From NCBI GenBank assembly GCA_046094505.1, contig JBJTHN010000034.1:1-49645 (forward strand): DNA of 49,645 bases, read 5' to 3'. The stretch is from RFTU01 sp046094505. Lineage in GTDB: Bacteria > Pseudomonadota > Gammaproteobacteria > Burkholderiales > Burkholderiaceae_C. The position numbers and the translations under genes are program-made. Below, piece after piece: positions 30,290 through 39,111 of this stretch. Each line of letters begins with the position of its first letter. Position 1 is the first letter of the stretch. Under the pieces are notes generated by a model. It was not told the DNA's origin. It was given only the letters and a program-made list of their open reading frames with translations, and searched no databases.

Positions 30290-31840
30290 ATGAAATCCAT
30301 CTGGATCGTTGATGACGACCAGTCGATCCGATTTGTCCTGGAAAGGGCGCTGGCGCGTGAGCAACTGCCGGTGCGCAGCTTCAGCCAGATTCGGGACGTG
30401 TTGGCGGCTTTGGAGACAGACAGCCCGCAGGTCTTGGTCAGCGACATCCGCATGCCGGGTGGGTCAGGGCTGGACCTGCTGACCCAGGTCAAGGCCCGCA
30501 TGCCCGGCCTTCCGGTGATCGTGATGACCGCGTTTTCAGACCTGGACAGCGCGGTGTCGGCTTTCCAGGGCGGTGCGTTTGAGTACCTGCCCAAGCCCTT
30601 CGACATTCCGCGTGCGGTGGAGCTGGTGCGCCGGGCGGTGGACGAGAGCCGCCGTGAAGCGGTGGCGGAGGGGGGTGCCGACGAGTCCCCCGAGATCCTG
30701 GGTCAGGCACCGGCGATGCAGGATGTGTTCCGGGCCATCGGCCGTCTCAGCCAAAGCCATGTGACGGTGATGATCACCGGCGAGAGTGGCTCGGGCAAAG
30801 AGCTGGTGGCGCGTGCCCTGCACAAGCACAGCCCGCGTGCAGCCGGCCCGTTTGTGGCCATCAACACGGCCGCTATTCCCAAAGACCTGCTCGAAAGCGA
30901 GCTCTTCGGCCACGAGCGTGGCGCCTTCACGGGTGCGCAAGCCATGCGCCGGGGGCGCTTTGAGCAGGCCGAGGGCGGCACCCTGTTCCTCGACGAAATC
31001 GGGGACATGCCCTTTGACCTACAGACCCGTCTGCTCAGGGTGCTGTCCGATGGCCAGTTCTACCGCGTGGGTGGGCATCAGCCCTTGCGCAGCCAGGTTC
31101 GCGTGATCGCCGCCACCCACCAAAACCTGGAAGAGCGGGTGCGCCAGGGTGCGTTCCGCGAAGACCTGTTCCACCGGCTCAACGTGATCCGCCTGCGCCT
31201 GCCGCCCCTGCGCGAGCGCCGAGAAGACGTGCCGACGCTGGCGCGCTACTTTCTGCAGCGCAGCGCCAGGGACTTGGGCGTGGAGGCCAAGCGCCTGAGC
31301 GAAGCGGCGATGCAGGCGTTTTCGGCCTTCGATTTCCCGGGCAACGTACGCCAGCTGGAGAACATGTGCCACTGGCTGACGGTCATGGCGCCGGCCCAAG
31401 TGGTTGAGGTCAAGGACCTGCCCCCGGAGATGACGACGGTGTCCACGGCCGCAGCCGCCTCTGGCCTGGCGTCCGCAGCAGCGCTGTCGGCGCCGGCTGC
31501 AGGCCTGGAGGGTGCGGCCATGGTGCATGCGCAAGGGGGCGCAGCGCCGACCATGATCGACGGGGCTGCGGGCTGGGCCGAGGGCGCAGCGGGCGCTTTG
31601 CAGGCGCCACCGCCTGAAGCGGCGCCGGCTTGGCTCTTGGGGCTGGAAGCCGATGCGCGGGCCCGTTTGGATGCGGGTGGAGCCCAGGTCTGGGACACCC
31701 TGAGCCGTCAGTTCGAGGGCCAGTTGATCCGCACCGCCTTGGAGCTCACGCGTGGCCGTCGCATTGAGGCGGCGCAGAAGTTGGGAATCGGCCGCAACAC
31801 CATCACGCGCAAGATTCAAGACCTGGGCCTGGACGACTGA
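30290..31840 (+). CDS. glnG: Nitrogen response regulator NtrC (long-linker form)
   Basis: Sigma54-dependent activator of nitrogen-starvation genes, 516 residues against 469 for E. coli NtrC. Receiver domain (about 1-120) with the phosphoacceptor D52 in SDIRMPGG and K102; AAA+ domain (about 140-380) with Walker A GESGSGKE (164-171), the sigma54-contact loop GAFTGA (211-216) and Walker B TLFLDEIGD; Fis-type helix-turn-helix at 494-512 (AAQKLGIGRNTITRKIQDL). The extra length is an Ala/Gly-rich linker (about 383-445) between AAA+ and DNA-binding domains. It would act at the glnA promoter in this window. Stop is seven bases from the convergent xthA stop. Confidence 0.96.
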   Translation: MKSIWIVDDDQSIRFVLERALAREQLPVRSFSQIRDVLAALETDSPQVLVSDIRMPGGSGLDLLTQVKARMPGLPVIVMTAFSDLDSAVSAFQGGAFEYLPKPFDIPRAVELVRRAVDESRREAVAEGGADESPEILGQAPAMQDVFRAIGRLSQSHVTVMITGESGSGKELVARALHKHSPRAAGPFVAINTAAIPKDLLESELFGHERGAFTGAQAMRRGRFEQAEGGTLFLDEIGDMPFDLQTRLLRVLSDGQFYRVGGHQPLRSQVRVIAATHQNLEERVRQGAFREDLFHRLNVIRLRLPPLRERREDVPTLARYFLQRSARDLGVEAKRLSEAAMQAFSAFDFPGNVRQLENMCHWLTVMAPAQVVEVKDLPPEMTTVSTAAAASGLASAAALSAPAAGLEGAAMVHAQGGAAPTMIDGAAGWAEGAAGALQAPPPEAAPAWLLGLEADARARLDAGGAQVWDTLSRQFEGQLIRTALELTRGRRIEAAQKLGIGRNTITRKIQDLGLDD

Positions 31841-31847
31841 GTGGCCC

Positions 31848-32642
31848 TCAGTCGGCCAGGGTCAGCACCACCGGTGCATGGTCGCTGGGCCTTTCCGCAC
31901 GGCGCGGTTCCTTGTCGATGTGGCAGGCTGTGACCGAGGCCTTCAGTGCTGAACTCACCAGGATGTGGTCGATGCGCAAGCCCTGGTTCTTGCGAAAGGC
32001 CAGGTTGCGGTAGTCCCACCAGCTCCAGCTTTTTGGCGGCTGTTCAAACAGGCGAAAGGCATCGTGCAAGCCCAGCCCCAGCAGTGCCTGGAAGTGGCTG
32101 CGCTCCTCGGCGGTGCAGTGAATCTGTCCCGCCCAGGCCACCGGGTCGTGCACATCCCGGTCTTCGGGTGCGATGTTGAAGTCGCCCATCAGCACCAGCC
32201 TCGGGTGCTGTTCCAGTTCACGACGCACCCAGTCCTGCAAGGCCTGCAGCCAGCGCATCTTGTAGGCGAACTTGGCGCTTGCCGGCGCTTGGCCATTTGG
32301 GAAGTAGGCGCCGATGACGCGGATGGCGCTGGCGTTGGGGCCGCCGGGCTGGGTGGCTGCAATCACACGGGCCTGATCATCCTCGAAGCCTGGAATGTTG
32401 CGCACCACATCCACCGGCGCCGCCTGGGCGGCGGGCTGCAACAAGGCCACGCCGTTGTAGGTCTTCTGCCCGAACCACACCGCATGCCAACCGGCTTGTG
32501 CCAATTCGGCTTGCGGAAACTTGTCATCGGTCAGTTTGGTTTCCTGCAGCACCAGTGCATCGACCGGGTGCTGCGCCAACCAAGCCAGCAGGTGCGGCAA
32601 GCGCACCCCCAGGGAGTTCACGTTCCAGGTGGCCAACTTCAT
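31848..32642 (-). CDS. xthA: Exodeoxyribonuclease III
   Basis: AP endonuclease/3' exonuclease of base-excision repair, 264 residues, with the exonuclease-endonuclease-phosphatase fold. Motifs: WNVNSLGVRLPHL (start), VLQETKL (metal Glu), GDFNIAPEDRDVHDP (catalytic Asp and Asn), RIDHILVS and SDHAPVVL (catalytic His). The ATG at 32642 gives the canonical MKLATWNVNS start; the open frame upstream has no support. It is the last gene of the leftward run and follows the DUF4337 gene by 40 bases. Confidence 0.93.
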   Translation of the reverse strand: MKLATWNVNSLGVRLPHLLAWLAQHPVDALVLQETKLTDDKFPQAELAQAGWHAVWFGQKTYNGVALLQPAAQAAPVDVVRNIPGFEDDQARVIAATQPGGPNASAIRVIGAYFPNGQAPASAKFAYKMRWLQALQDWVRRELEQHPRLVLMGDFNIAPEDRDVHDPVAWAGQIHCTAEERSHFQALLGLGLHDAFRLFEQPPKSWSWWDYRNLAFRKNQGLRIDHILVSSALKASVTACHIDKEPRRAERPSDHAPVVLTLAD

Positions 32643-32682
32643 CGTGAAGACCCCACTGGGCCACCCGATCGTCAACAGGCTC

Positions 32683-33291
32683 TCATAGGTGCATCGCGGC
32701 GGCCACACCAATGACCACGCCTGTGGCCCCGGTGGCGAACATGCCCCATTCCAGCCAACGCCGGCGGGTCAACAGGGCAATGGCCGCCAGGGCAATGGAC
32801 ACCTGCAGAACGGTGGTGGCCTGCGCCCACCGGTGGTGCTGGTGCATTTGCTCGTCAGACTTGCGGTCCCACTCGCGCGATTGCGCCTCCAGGCCTTCCG
32901 CTTCGGCCTTGATCTCGGTTTTCTCGCGTTCATAGCGGTCGATCTTGGCCTGGTACTTCTCGCGGTCTGCAGCGCTGGAGGTGAGGTCACGCGAAATCTC
33001 GGCCAGGGATTGCTTGGTGCTCTTGGCCTGGAAGTAGTTCCACTGGTTGGACGCTTCGGTCTTCTTGATCGCCGCGTTGTTCTTGAACATGCCGGCGTTG
33101 GCCTGGGTGGCGCCACCCATGTAGGCGAACAGCGCGCCCACCGTGGCGATCACGGCGGTGAACAGGGCAATCTGGTTGGTCATGCGCTTTTGCGCATCGT
33201 CGCCATGCGTGTCATGGCCACCGTGGCCTTCACGCGCATGTTCGAGCTCATGGTCGTGGGGGCCGTGTACATGGAAACCACCGGAAGACAT
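32683..33291 (-). CDS. DUF4337 family membrane protein, His-rich N-terminus
   Basis: A 202-residue membrane protein of unknown function. A cytosolic-looking N-terminus holds eight His in the first 30 residues (HVHGPHDHELEH, GHGGHDTHGDD), then one hydrophobic helix (about 38-62), a long charged helix (about 75-145; AAIKKTEASNQWNYFQAKST, then Glu/Lys-rich), and two closing hydrophobic helices (about 155-202). The NQWNYFQAKS-x-K segment is the DUF4337 signature. The His stretch could bind zinc or nickel. Possible operon partner of the S10 peptidase gene upstream. Confidence 0.8.
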   Translation of the reverse strand: MSSGGFHVHGPHDHELEHAREGHGGHDTHGDDAQKRMTNQIALFTAVIATVGALFAYMGGATQANAGMFKNNAAIKKTEASNQWNYFQAKSTKQSLAEISRDLTSSAADREKYQAKIDRYEREKTEIKAEAEGLEAQSREWDRKSDEQMHQHHRWAQATTVLQVSIALAAIALLTRRRWLEWGMFATGATGVVIGVAAAMHL

Positions 33292-33336
33292 GGATGAGGC
33301 TCCTGTTGAGGTCAGTCGGGAGGCAGGCAGGGTCGA

Positions 33337-34914
33337 TCAGGTACCCAGCCATGCCAGTACATCGCGGTGCAGGGCTTGCAGATCGGCTTGGCGGGTGTAC
33401 ATCATATGGCCGGCATCGTAGTACCGGTGTGTGAGCCGCATGCGGACATCAGCCGGGATGTCAAGTTGGGCCAGCGACCAGTCGGTGGCGCTGTAGGGCG
33501 TACCCAGGTCGTAGCGTCCGCTGGCCACCAGCACCTTGAGGTGCGGGTTGCGCCGCATGGCCCGTGCCAGGTCGGGTGTGGTGCTGGCGAAGTGGTTGCC
33601 CAGGGCCTCGCCGCGGTTCCAGTTCCAGCCCTTGTTGACCTCGGCGTTGATGAGCTTGTAGGGTGCGGCGATGTCGATGCCCAAGCCTTGGGTGAAATAG
33701 GCCTGGCCCGCCATGGCGTAGGGTCCGCTGATGGCATCGATGCCGGGGTCGAATTCCCAGGCCCGGCTGCGGTTGGCGCCCATGGGGCCGGTGACGCGGG
33801 ACTCCAGGCGGCCCACGATGCGGCCCTGCGCGCGCAGCGCTTCGAAAAAATACAGCTGGTCGCTGATGCGCAGGTTGTGCTGCTCAACGAGGTCCGCATG
33901 CAGGCCTGTGAGCTCGGACAGGCGCTGCGCCACCCGGCGGCGCCGGTCGGCTGACAGCCGAGCCCCCAGGTGCAGGGCGCTGAGGTAGTCGCCGTGCGCG
34001 AAGTCCTCGGCCGCTTCGCGTGCCGCTTCTGAGGAGGACCCCAGGCGGCCCCTGAGCAGGCCGTGATACTGGGACGTGTTGGCCATGGCCGGCAGAAACA
34101 GCGCATAGGGCAGGTCGTTGGCCGGCGTGAAGCGCAGGGTCTGCAGGTCCATGGCGCAAGACACGAGGATCAAGCCGGCCAAGGCAACACCACTGGCCTG
34201 CATCGAGTCAGCCAGGGCCGCTCCGCGCGTGGTGCCGTAGCTCTCGCCTGCAAGGTACACCGGTGCATTCCAACGGCGGTGGCGGCTCAGCCACTGCCGC
34301 ATCACGCCGGTGAGCGCCGCCACGTCGCCGTCCACGCTGAGCACCTTCTTTCGCGCCTCGTCGTCGCGGGCCAAGGCCCAGCCCGTGTGCGGTGGGTCCA
34401 GGAACACCAGGTCGAAGGCCGACAGCCAGGTCAAGGGGTTGTCCTGTACCGCATAGGGCGGTGCGGGGGCATAGCCGTCATCCTGGATCACCACCCGCTT
34501 GGGGCCCAGCGCACCCAGCTGCAACCAGATCGACGCCGAGCCTGGCCCGCCGTTGAAGGCGAAGCACACGGGCCGCGGCGGTGCTGCCGCAGGGGTCTGG
34601 ACCTGGTAGGCCGTACACATCACGGCGGCCAGTGGCGCTTGACCGGTGGCGCTGAGCTTGTCGTCGTAGACCGGGAGGAACTCGGCACTGCAGTGGTAAG
34701 GCAGCGTGCCTTTCTTGGTCTTGACCTGGCCTTTGCTGGTCCAGGGGCCCAGGCCCAGCAGGTGGTCCAGGGCCTCGCTTGCAGCCGGGCTGACAGCCGG
34801 GCTGCCAGCGGCGCGGCCAGCACCGGGCTGCACGGCGCTGGTATCTGCAAGGCCGGTGGCCGCCGGAGTGCGGGCGGATTTGGAAGCAGGGGGGGTGTTT
34901 CGGGTTTGGGCCAT
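33337..34914 (-). CDS. S10-family serine carboxypeptidase-like hydrolase
   Basis: An alpha/beta-hydrolase of 525 residues resembling carboxypeptidase Y relatives. The oxyanion segment is FNGGPGSAS; the nucleophile lies in GESYGTTRG (Ser225), the acid in ASGRYDLGTP (Asp469) and the base in DAGHMMY (His503), so the triad is complete. A long Ala/Pro-rich N-terminus (first 45 residues) has no hydrophobic core, so no clear signal peptide; the enzyme may be cytosolic. I chose ATG 34914; TTG 34935, overlapping the folA stop, is an alternative. It sits directly after folA on the same strand. Confidence 0.85.
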   Translation of the reverse strand: MAQTRNTPPASKSARTPAATGLADTSAVQPGAGRAAGSPAVSPAASEALDHLLGLGPWTSKGQVKTKKGTLPYHCSAEFLPVYDDKLSATGQAPLAAVMCTAYQVQTPAAAPPRPVCFAFNGGPGSASIWLQLGALGPKRVVIQDDGYAPAPPYAVQDNPLTWLSAFDLVFLDPPHTGWALARDDEARKKVLSVDGDVAALTGVMRQWLSRHRRWNAPVYLAGESYGTTRGAALADSMQASGVALAGLILVSCAMDLQTLRFTPANDLPYALFLPAMANTSQYHGLLRGRLGSSSEAAREAAEDFAHGDYLSALHLGARLSADRRRRVAQRLSELTGLHADLVEQHNLRISDQLYFFEALRAQGRIVGRLESRVTGPMGANRSRAWEFDPGIDAISGPYAMAGQAYFTQGLGIDIAAPYKLINAEVNKGWNWNRGEALGNHFASTTPDLARAMRRNPHLKVLVASGRYDLGTPYSATDWSLAQLDIPADVRMRLTHRYYDAGHMMYTRQADLQALHRDVLAWLGT

Positions 34915-34931
34915 GGGTTGCAACGGCACGC

Positions 34932-35462
34932 TCAAGGGCGGCGGCGGTAGGTGGCAAAGGCATAGGGGGCCGGTGCATCGGCCCCTGGCGCACAGGAGGG
35001 GGTTTTGTCGACCAACTCGAATTCCTCAGCCCGCCAGGCCGGAAAGTGGGCATCGGCGGGCAGCACCGCGTCAATCTCGGTCAGCAGCAATTCGTCGGCC
35101 CAGGGCAAGGCCAGGGCATAGATCTGTGCGCCGCCGATCACGAACACGTGGGGCTCCTGGGCCAGGGCCTGCAGGGCCGCTTCCAAGGAGGTGTGCCGTT
35201 CCGCGCCTGGGCAATGGGCATTCGGATCCCGGGTGATCACGACGTTGCGGCGGCCCGGTAGGGGACGAACGGATGCGGGCAAGCTGTCCCAGGTCTTGCG
35301 GCCCATGACCACTGGGCAGCCCATGGTGACACGGCGGAAGTAACGCAGGTCCTCGGGCAGGTTCACCAAAAGCTGGCCTTGCAGCCCGATGCCCCCATCC
35401 CGGGTGACGGCCGCAATCAGGCTCAGGCAGGCCGGCCGGTTCACAGACGCTGGGGTGCTCAT
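34932..35462 (-). CDS. folA: Dihydrofolate reductase
   Basis: NADPH-dependent reductase that regenerates tetrahydrofolate after thymidylate synthesis, 176 residues. Motifs: LSLIAAVTRDGGIGLQGQL with the substrate-side loop, NLPEDLRYFRRVTMG, VVMGRKTWDSLP, PGRRNVVITRD and FVIGGAQIYALALPWADEL. The ATG at 35462 shares its last base with the stop of the EamA gene (TGATG), so translation is coupled; a GTG just before it is an alternative. The functional partner thyA lies two genes upstream. Confidence 0.95.
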   Translation of the reverse strand: MSTPASVNRPACLSLIAAVTRDGGIGLQGQLLVNLPEDLRYFRRVTMGCPVVMGRKTWDSLPASVRPLPGRRNVVITRDPNAHCPGAERHTSLEAALQALAQEPHVFVIGGAQIYALALPWADELLLTEIDAVLPADAHFPAWRAEEFELVDKTPSCAPGADAPAPYAFATYRRRP

Positions 35463-36361
35463 CACCGGGATTGTGCGCGCATAGGCAGCAGGGCGGCGGC
35501 GATGGCCACCACCACACAGGCGGCCGCGGCCCAGTCGCTGGCTCGGGGAACTTCACCCACGATCACGGTGGCGGTGAGCGTGCCCACCACGGGTACCGCC
35601 ATGATGGAAAACGCACTGGCCGATGGGGGCAGCCGTTTGGCCATGCCGAACCAGATCACCTGTGCATAGCCGTAATTCAAGACCACGCCATACAGCAAGG
35701 ACCACCACAGCCCGGTGCTGAAGGATTGCACCGCGGGAAAGGGCTCGTACAGCGGGGCGATGACCCAGAAGCAGGCCGACCCCATCAGCATCATCCACAC
35801 GGTCACGCTCTCGGTGGGCATGCCCAACTGCGATCGGCGCATCAGCACCGTGCCCAAACCCCAGCTCAGGGCCGCGCCCTGCATCCACAGCACCGCCAGG
35901 GGTTGCCCTGCCAAGGCATGGAGTTCGTGGGCAGCCAGCAGCCCCACGGCTGCGGTGGCGGCCACCACCGAGATCAGCACCCGGCGGCTGAGGTGCTGCT
36001 CGCCCAGGAGGATGGCCACCAGCACCGTCCACACCGGCATGGTGAAGCCCAAAATCGCGGCTCGGCCTGAAGGCAAGCCGCTCAGGCCCACGATCGACAG
36101 GCCATGCCAGCCCAGGATGTTGGGCAGGGCCAGACCTGCAATGGCCAGCCAGCGGCCCCTGGGCACTTGCAGGTCCACACCGCGCCAGCGGAAGAAGAGC
36201 AAGAGCAACACGGCCCCGCCGGTCATCGTCCAGGCGCGAAACCACAAGGGGCTGAGCTCGCGCAGGGAAAACTTCATCATCGGCCAGTTGACGCCCCACA
36301 TGAGCGTCAGTGCCACCAGCAGCAAGAGGTCACGCCCCGTGGGGCGCCAGCTTGCGTTCAC
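35462..36361 (-). CDS. EamA/DMT-superfamily permease
   Basis: A ten-helix drug/metabolite transporter of 299 residues with the two EamA repeats. The start is TLMWGVNWPMMKFSLRELSP; the mid-repeat LSWGLGTVLMRRSQ and the closing GEVPRASDW loop fit the family. Substrate is unknown. It starts from GTG, 24 bases after thyA, and shares a base with folA. Its position between the two folate-cycle genes is notable, but it may be coincidental. Confidence 0.88.
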   Translation of the reverse strand: MNASWRPTGRDLLLLVALTLMWGVNWPMMKFSLRELSPLWFRAWTMTGGAVLLLLFFRWRGVDLQVPRGRWLAIAGLALPNILGWHGLSIVGLSGLPSGRAAILGFTMPVWTVLVAILLGEQHLSRRVLISVVAATAAVGLLAAHELHALAGQPLAVLWMQGAALSWGLGTVLMRRSQLGMPTESVTVWMMLMGSACFWVIAPLYEPFPAVQSFSTGLWWSLLYGVVLNYGYAQVIWFGMAKRLPPSASAFSIMAVPVVGTLTATVIVGEVPRASDWAAAACVVVAIAAALLPMRAQSR

Positions 36362-36385
36362 ACCCTCAGGCCAAGGCCAGGTGCT

Positions 36386-37219
36386 TCAAACCGCCACCGG
36401 AGCCTTGATGGCGGGGTGGTGTTGGTAGTCCAGCACTTCAAAGTCTTCGAGCACATAGTCGAAGAGGGTGTCGGGTTGGCGGCGGATGTGCAGGGTGGGG
36501 TAGGGCAGCGGTGAGCGGCTGAGCTGCAGCTGAACCTGCTCCACGTGGTTGTCGTAGATGTGGCAGTCACCACCCGTCCAGATGAAGTCGCCCACGTCCA
36601 GGGCGCACTGCTGGGCCAACAGGTGCGTCAGTAAGGCATAGGAGGCGATGTTGAAGGGCACCCCCAAGAAGATGTCGGCGCTGCGCTGGTACAGCTGGCA
36701 GCTCAGGGTTCCCCTGCCACCGGCCGAGGCGGGTGGCGCCACGTAGAACTGAAAGAACGCGTGGCAGGGCATCAGCGCCATCTTGGGCAGGTCGGCCACG
36801 TTCCAGGCGCTGACGATGATGCGCCGCGAATCGGGGTTTTGGCGCAGCTGTTGCAAGACCTGCTGAATCTGGTCGATGTGGCCACCGTCGGGTGTAGGCC
36901 AATTGCGCCACTGAACCCCATACACGGGGCCCAAGTCTCCGGCCTCACGCGCCCATTCATCCCAGATCGTGCAGCCGCGCTCTTGCAGCCACTTCACGTT
37001 CGATTCCCCCCGAAGGAACCACAGGAGCTCCAGGATGATGCTCTTGAGGTGCACCTTTTTGGTGGTCACCAAGGGGAAGCCCTCGCGCAGGTCAAAGCGC
37101 ATCTGGTGGCCGAAGACGCTGCGCGTGCCGGTGCCAGTGCGATCGCCCTTGGTAACTCCGTGCTCAAACACATGGCGCATGAAGTCTTCGTACTGGGATC
37201 GGATGGGGCGTGAGCTCAT
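36386..37219 (-). CDS. thyA: Thymidylate synthase
   Basis: Makes dTMP from dUMP with methylene-tetrahydrofolate, 277 residues. Motifs: GDRTGTGTRSVFGHQMRFDL, PLVTTKKVHLKSI, ELLWFLRGESN, the nucleophile Cys in MPCHAFFQFYV, and SCQLYQRSADIFLGVPFNIA. It carries the short insertion GGRGT in the region after the active site, within normal variation. Start ATG 37219; a TTG six codons upstream is open. Upstream lies the MsbA-like exporter, 24 bases away, and downstream the EamA gene. Confidence 0.96.
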   Translation of the reverse strand: MSSRPIRSQYEDFMRHVFEHGVTKGDRTGTGTRSVFGHQMRFDLREGFPLVTTKKVHLKSIILELLWFLRGESNVKWLQERGCTIWDEWAREAGDLGPVYGVQWRNWPTPDGGHIDQIQQVLQQLRQNPDSRRIIVSAWNVADLPKMALMPCHAFFQFYVAPPASAGGRGTLSCQLYQRSADIFLGVPFNIASYALLTHLLAQQCALDVGDFIWTGGDCHIYDNHVEQVQLQLSRSPLPYPTLHIRRQPDTLFDYVLEDFEVLDYQHHPAIKAPVAV

Positions 37220-37243
37220 GGGGTCATTGTGATGCAAGGGCGC

Positions 37244-39043
37244 TCAGGCGCGGGCGTCGCTGCTGTGCAGGCCAAACTGCATGGAGGCCAGTCGCGCGTA
37301 CAACCCGTTTTGGGCCATCAACTCGGCATGGGTGCCCTGTTCTACCACTTCACCGGCCTCCAGAACCACGATGCGGTCGGCGCGCTGCACCGTGGCCAGG
37401 CGGTGCGCCACCACGATGGTGGTGCGGCCCTGCATGGCCGACTCGAGTGCCGCCTGCACCATGCGCTCGCTTTCCGAATCCAGGGCACTGGTGGCCTCGT
37501 CCAGCAGCAGCAAGGGCGGGTTGTGCAGAAGGGCTCGCGCGATGCTGATGCGTTGACGCTGGCCGCCTGACAGGCGCACGCCACGCTCGCCCAGGAAGCT
37601 CTGGTAGCCCTCGGGCAGGGCCATGATGAACTCGTGGGCATGGGCGGCCCGGGCCGCAGCCATCACCTTGGCTTCGCTGGCATCGGGCTGGCCGTAGCGG
37701 ATGTTCTCCAAGGCGCTGGTGGAGAAGATCACACTGTCCTGCGGAACGATACCGATGCGCTCGCGCAGGCTCTTCAGGCGGGCCTCGCGCACATCCACCC
37801 CATCGATCAGGATGCGGCCGCTGCCCGTGTCGTAGTAGCGCATCAGCAACTGCAGCACGGTGCTCTTGCCGGCGCCGCTGGGGCCCACGAGGGCAATGGT
37901 TTCGCCGGCCCGGATGTGGAGGTTCAGCCGGTGCAGTGCGGCCGTGTTGGGCCGAGAGGGGTAGTGGAAGGTGACCGCCTCAAAGCACACGGTCGACCCA
38001 CCTTGGGTCGCGGGCAGGGTGCGCGGTTGGGCCACTTCACGCACCGGTGAGCGGGTGGCCAACAGCTCCATGAGGCGTTCGGTGGCGCCCGCGGCGCGCA
38101 GCAGGTCGCCGTACACCTCCGACAGCACCGCCACGCTGCTGATGAGGATGATGACGAACACCACCGTCTGTCCAAGGTGTCCGGCGGTGATGCGGCCCTC
38201 AATGACCGACTGCGTGCCCTGGTACAGGCCCCAGAGCAGCGCGCCAAAGGTGGCAGTGATGATGAAGCCCACCAAGACCGAGCGGATGCGGGTGCGATTG
38301 CGTGCCGTCTCGAACGCGGCCTCGGTGGCCTGGGCAAAGCGCTGGGCCTCGCGCTGCTCTTGACCGTAGCCCTGCACCACCGGCATGGCATTGAGCACCT
38401 CGGCCGCGATGGCGCTGGTGTCGGCCACGCGGTCTTGGCTGGCGCGTGAGAGCTTGCGCACGCGGCGGCCGAAGTACAAAGAAGGCAACACCACCAGCAC
38501 CAGCATGCCCAGCACCTGCGCCATCACAGCGGGGTTGGTCACCACCAGCATGGCCAATGCACCCAGGCCCATCACCGTGTTGCGCAGGCCCATGCTCAGG
38601 GAGGAACCCACGACGGTCTGCACCAGGGTCGTGTCGGTGGTCAGTCGGCTGATCACCTCACCGGTCTGCGTGGTCTCAAAGAACTCGGGGCTTTGCTCCA
38701 CCACGTGGGCATAGACAGCGCTGCGCAAATCCGCGGTCACGCGTTCGCCCAGCCAGGTGACCATGTAGAACCGGGCTGCGGAAAACAGGCCCAGCGCGGC
38801 GCCCACGGCAAACAAGGCACTGAAGTGGCCGCGCAGGTTCATCAACTGCTGCCCAGGTTCGCCCGCCACCAAGCCTTGGTCGATCAGGCTCTTGAGGGCC
38901 ACTGGCAAAGCCAAGGTGCTGCCCGCGGCCAGCAACAGAAAGACCAGGGCCAGGCCGATTTGCAGGCGATAAGGCCGCAGGAAGGGCATCAGCCCGCTGA
39001 GCGACTGGGGGCTCTTGGCTTTGCGGCGTTCGCTGTCGGGCAT
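37244..39043 (-). CDS. MsbA-like ABC exporter (half transporter)
   Basis: A 599-residue fused ABC exporter. Six transmembrane helices occupy about 20-320 (LQIGLALVFLLLAAGSTLAL is the first). The nucleotide-binding domain has Walker A VGPSGAGKST, signature LSGGQRQRISIARAL, Walker B LLLLDEATSALD and the H-loop VAHRL. It probably acts as a homodimer exporting a lipid or hydrophobic compound. The N-terminus SERRKAKSPQSLSG is typical of betaproteobacterial MsbA-like proteins, but no lipid A gene is near, so I do not call it MsbA. A hairpin precedes it. Confidence 0.88.
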   Translation of the reverse strand: MPDSERRKAKSPQSLSGLMPFLRPYRLQIGLALVFLLLAAGSTLALPVALKSLIDQGLVAGEPGQQLMNLRGHFSALFAVGAALGLFSAARFYMVTWLGERVTADLRSAVYAHVVEQSPEFFETTQTGEVISRLTTDTTLVQTVVGSSLSMGLRNTVMGLGALAMLVVTNPAVMAQVLGMLVLVVLPSLYFGRRVRKLSRASQDRVADTSAIAAEVLNAMPVVQGYGQEQREAQRFAQATEAAFETARNRTRIRSVLVGFIITATFGALLWGLYQGTQSVIEGRITAGHLGQTVVFVIILISSVAVLSEVYGDLLRAAGATERLMELLATRSPVREVAQPRTLPATQGGSTVCFEAVTFHYPSRPNTAALHRLNLHIRAGETIALVGPSGAGKSTVLQLLMRYYDTGSGRILIDGVDVREARLKSLRERIGIVPQDSVIFSTSALENIRYGQPDASEAKVMAAARAAHAHEFIMALPEGYQSFLGERGVRLSGGQRQRISIARALLHNPPLLLLDEATSALDSESERMVQAALESAMQGRTTIVVAHRLATVQRADRIVVLEAGEVVEQGTHAELMAQNGLYARLASMQFGLHSSDARA

Positions 39044-39079
39044 GGGAGGCTGGGGAAGGTGAACCGGTCAGTGTAGTGG

Positions 39080-39094
39080 GTGGCCCCCGGCCAC
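39080..39094 (-). terminator. Palindrome between lipocalin gene and ABC exporter
   Basis: GTGGCC / GGCCAC arms with a 3-base loop, 17 bases after the lipocalin stop. There is no U-tract, so termination is unsure. Confidence 0.3.
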
Positions 39095-39111
39095 AGCCCT
39101 GCTGCGGGACA

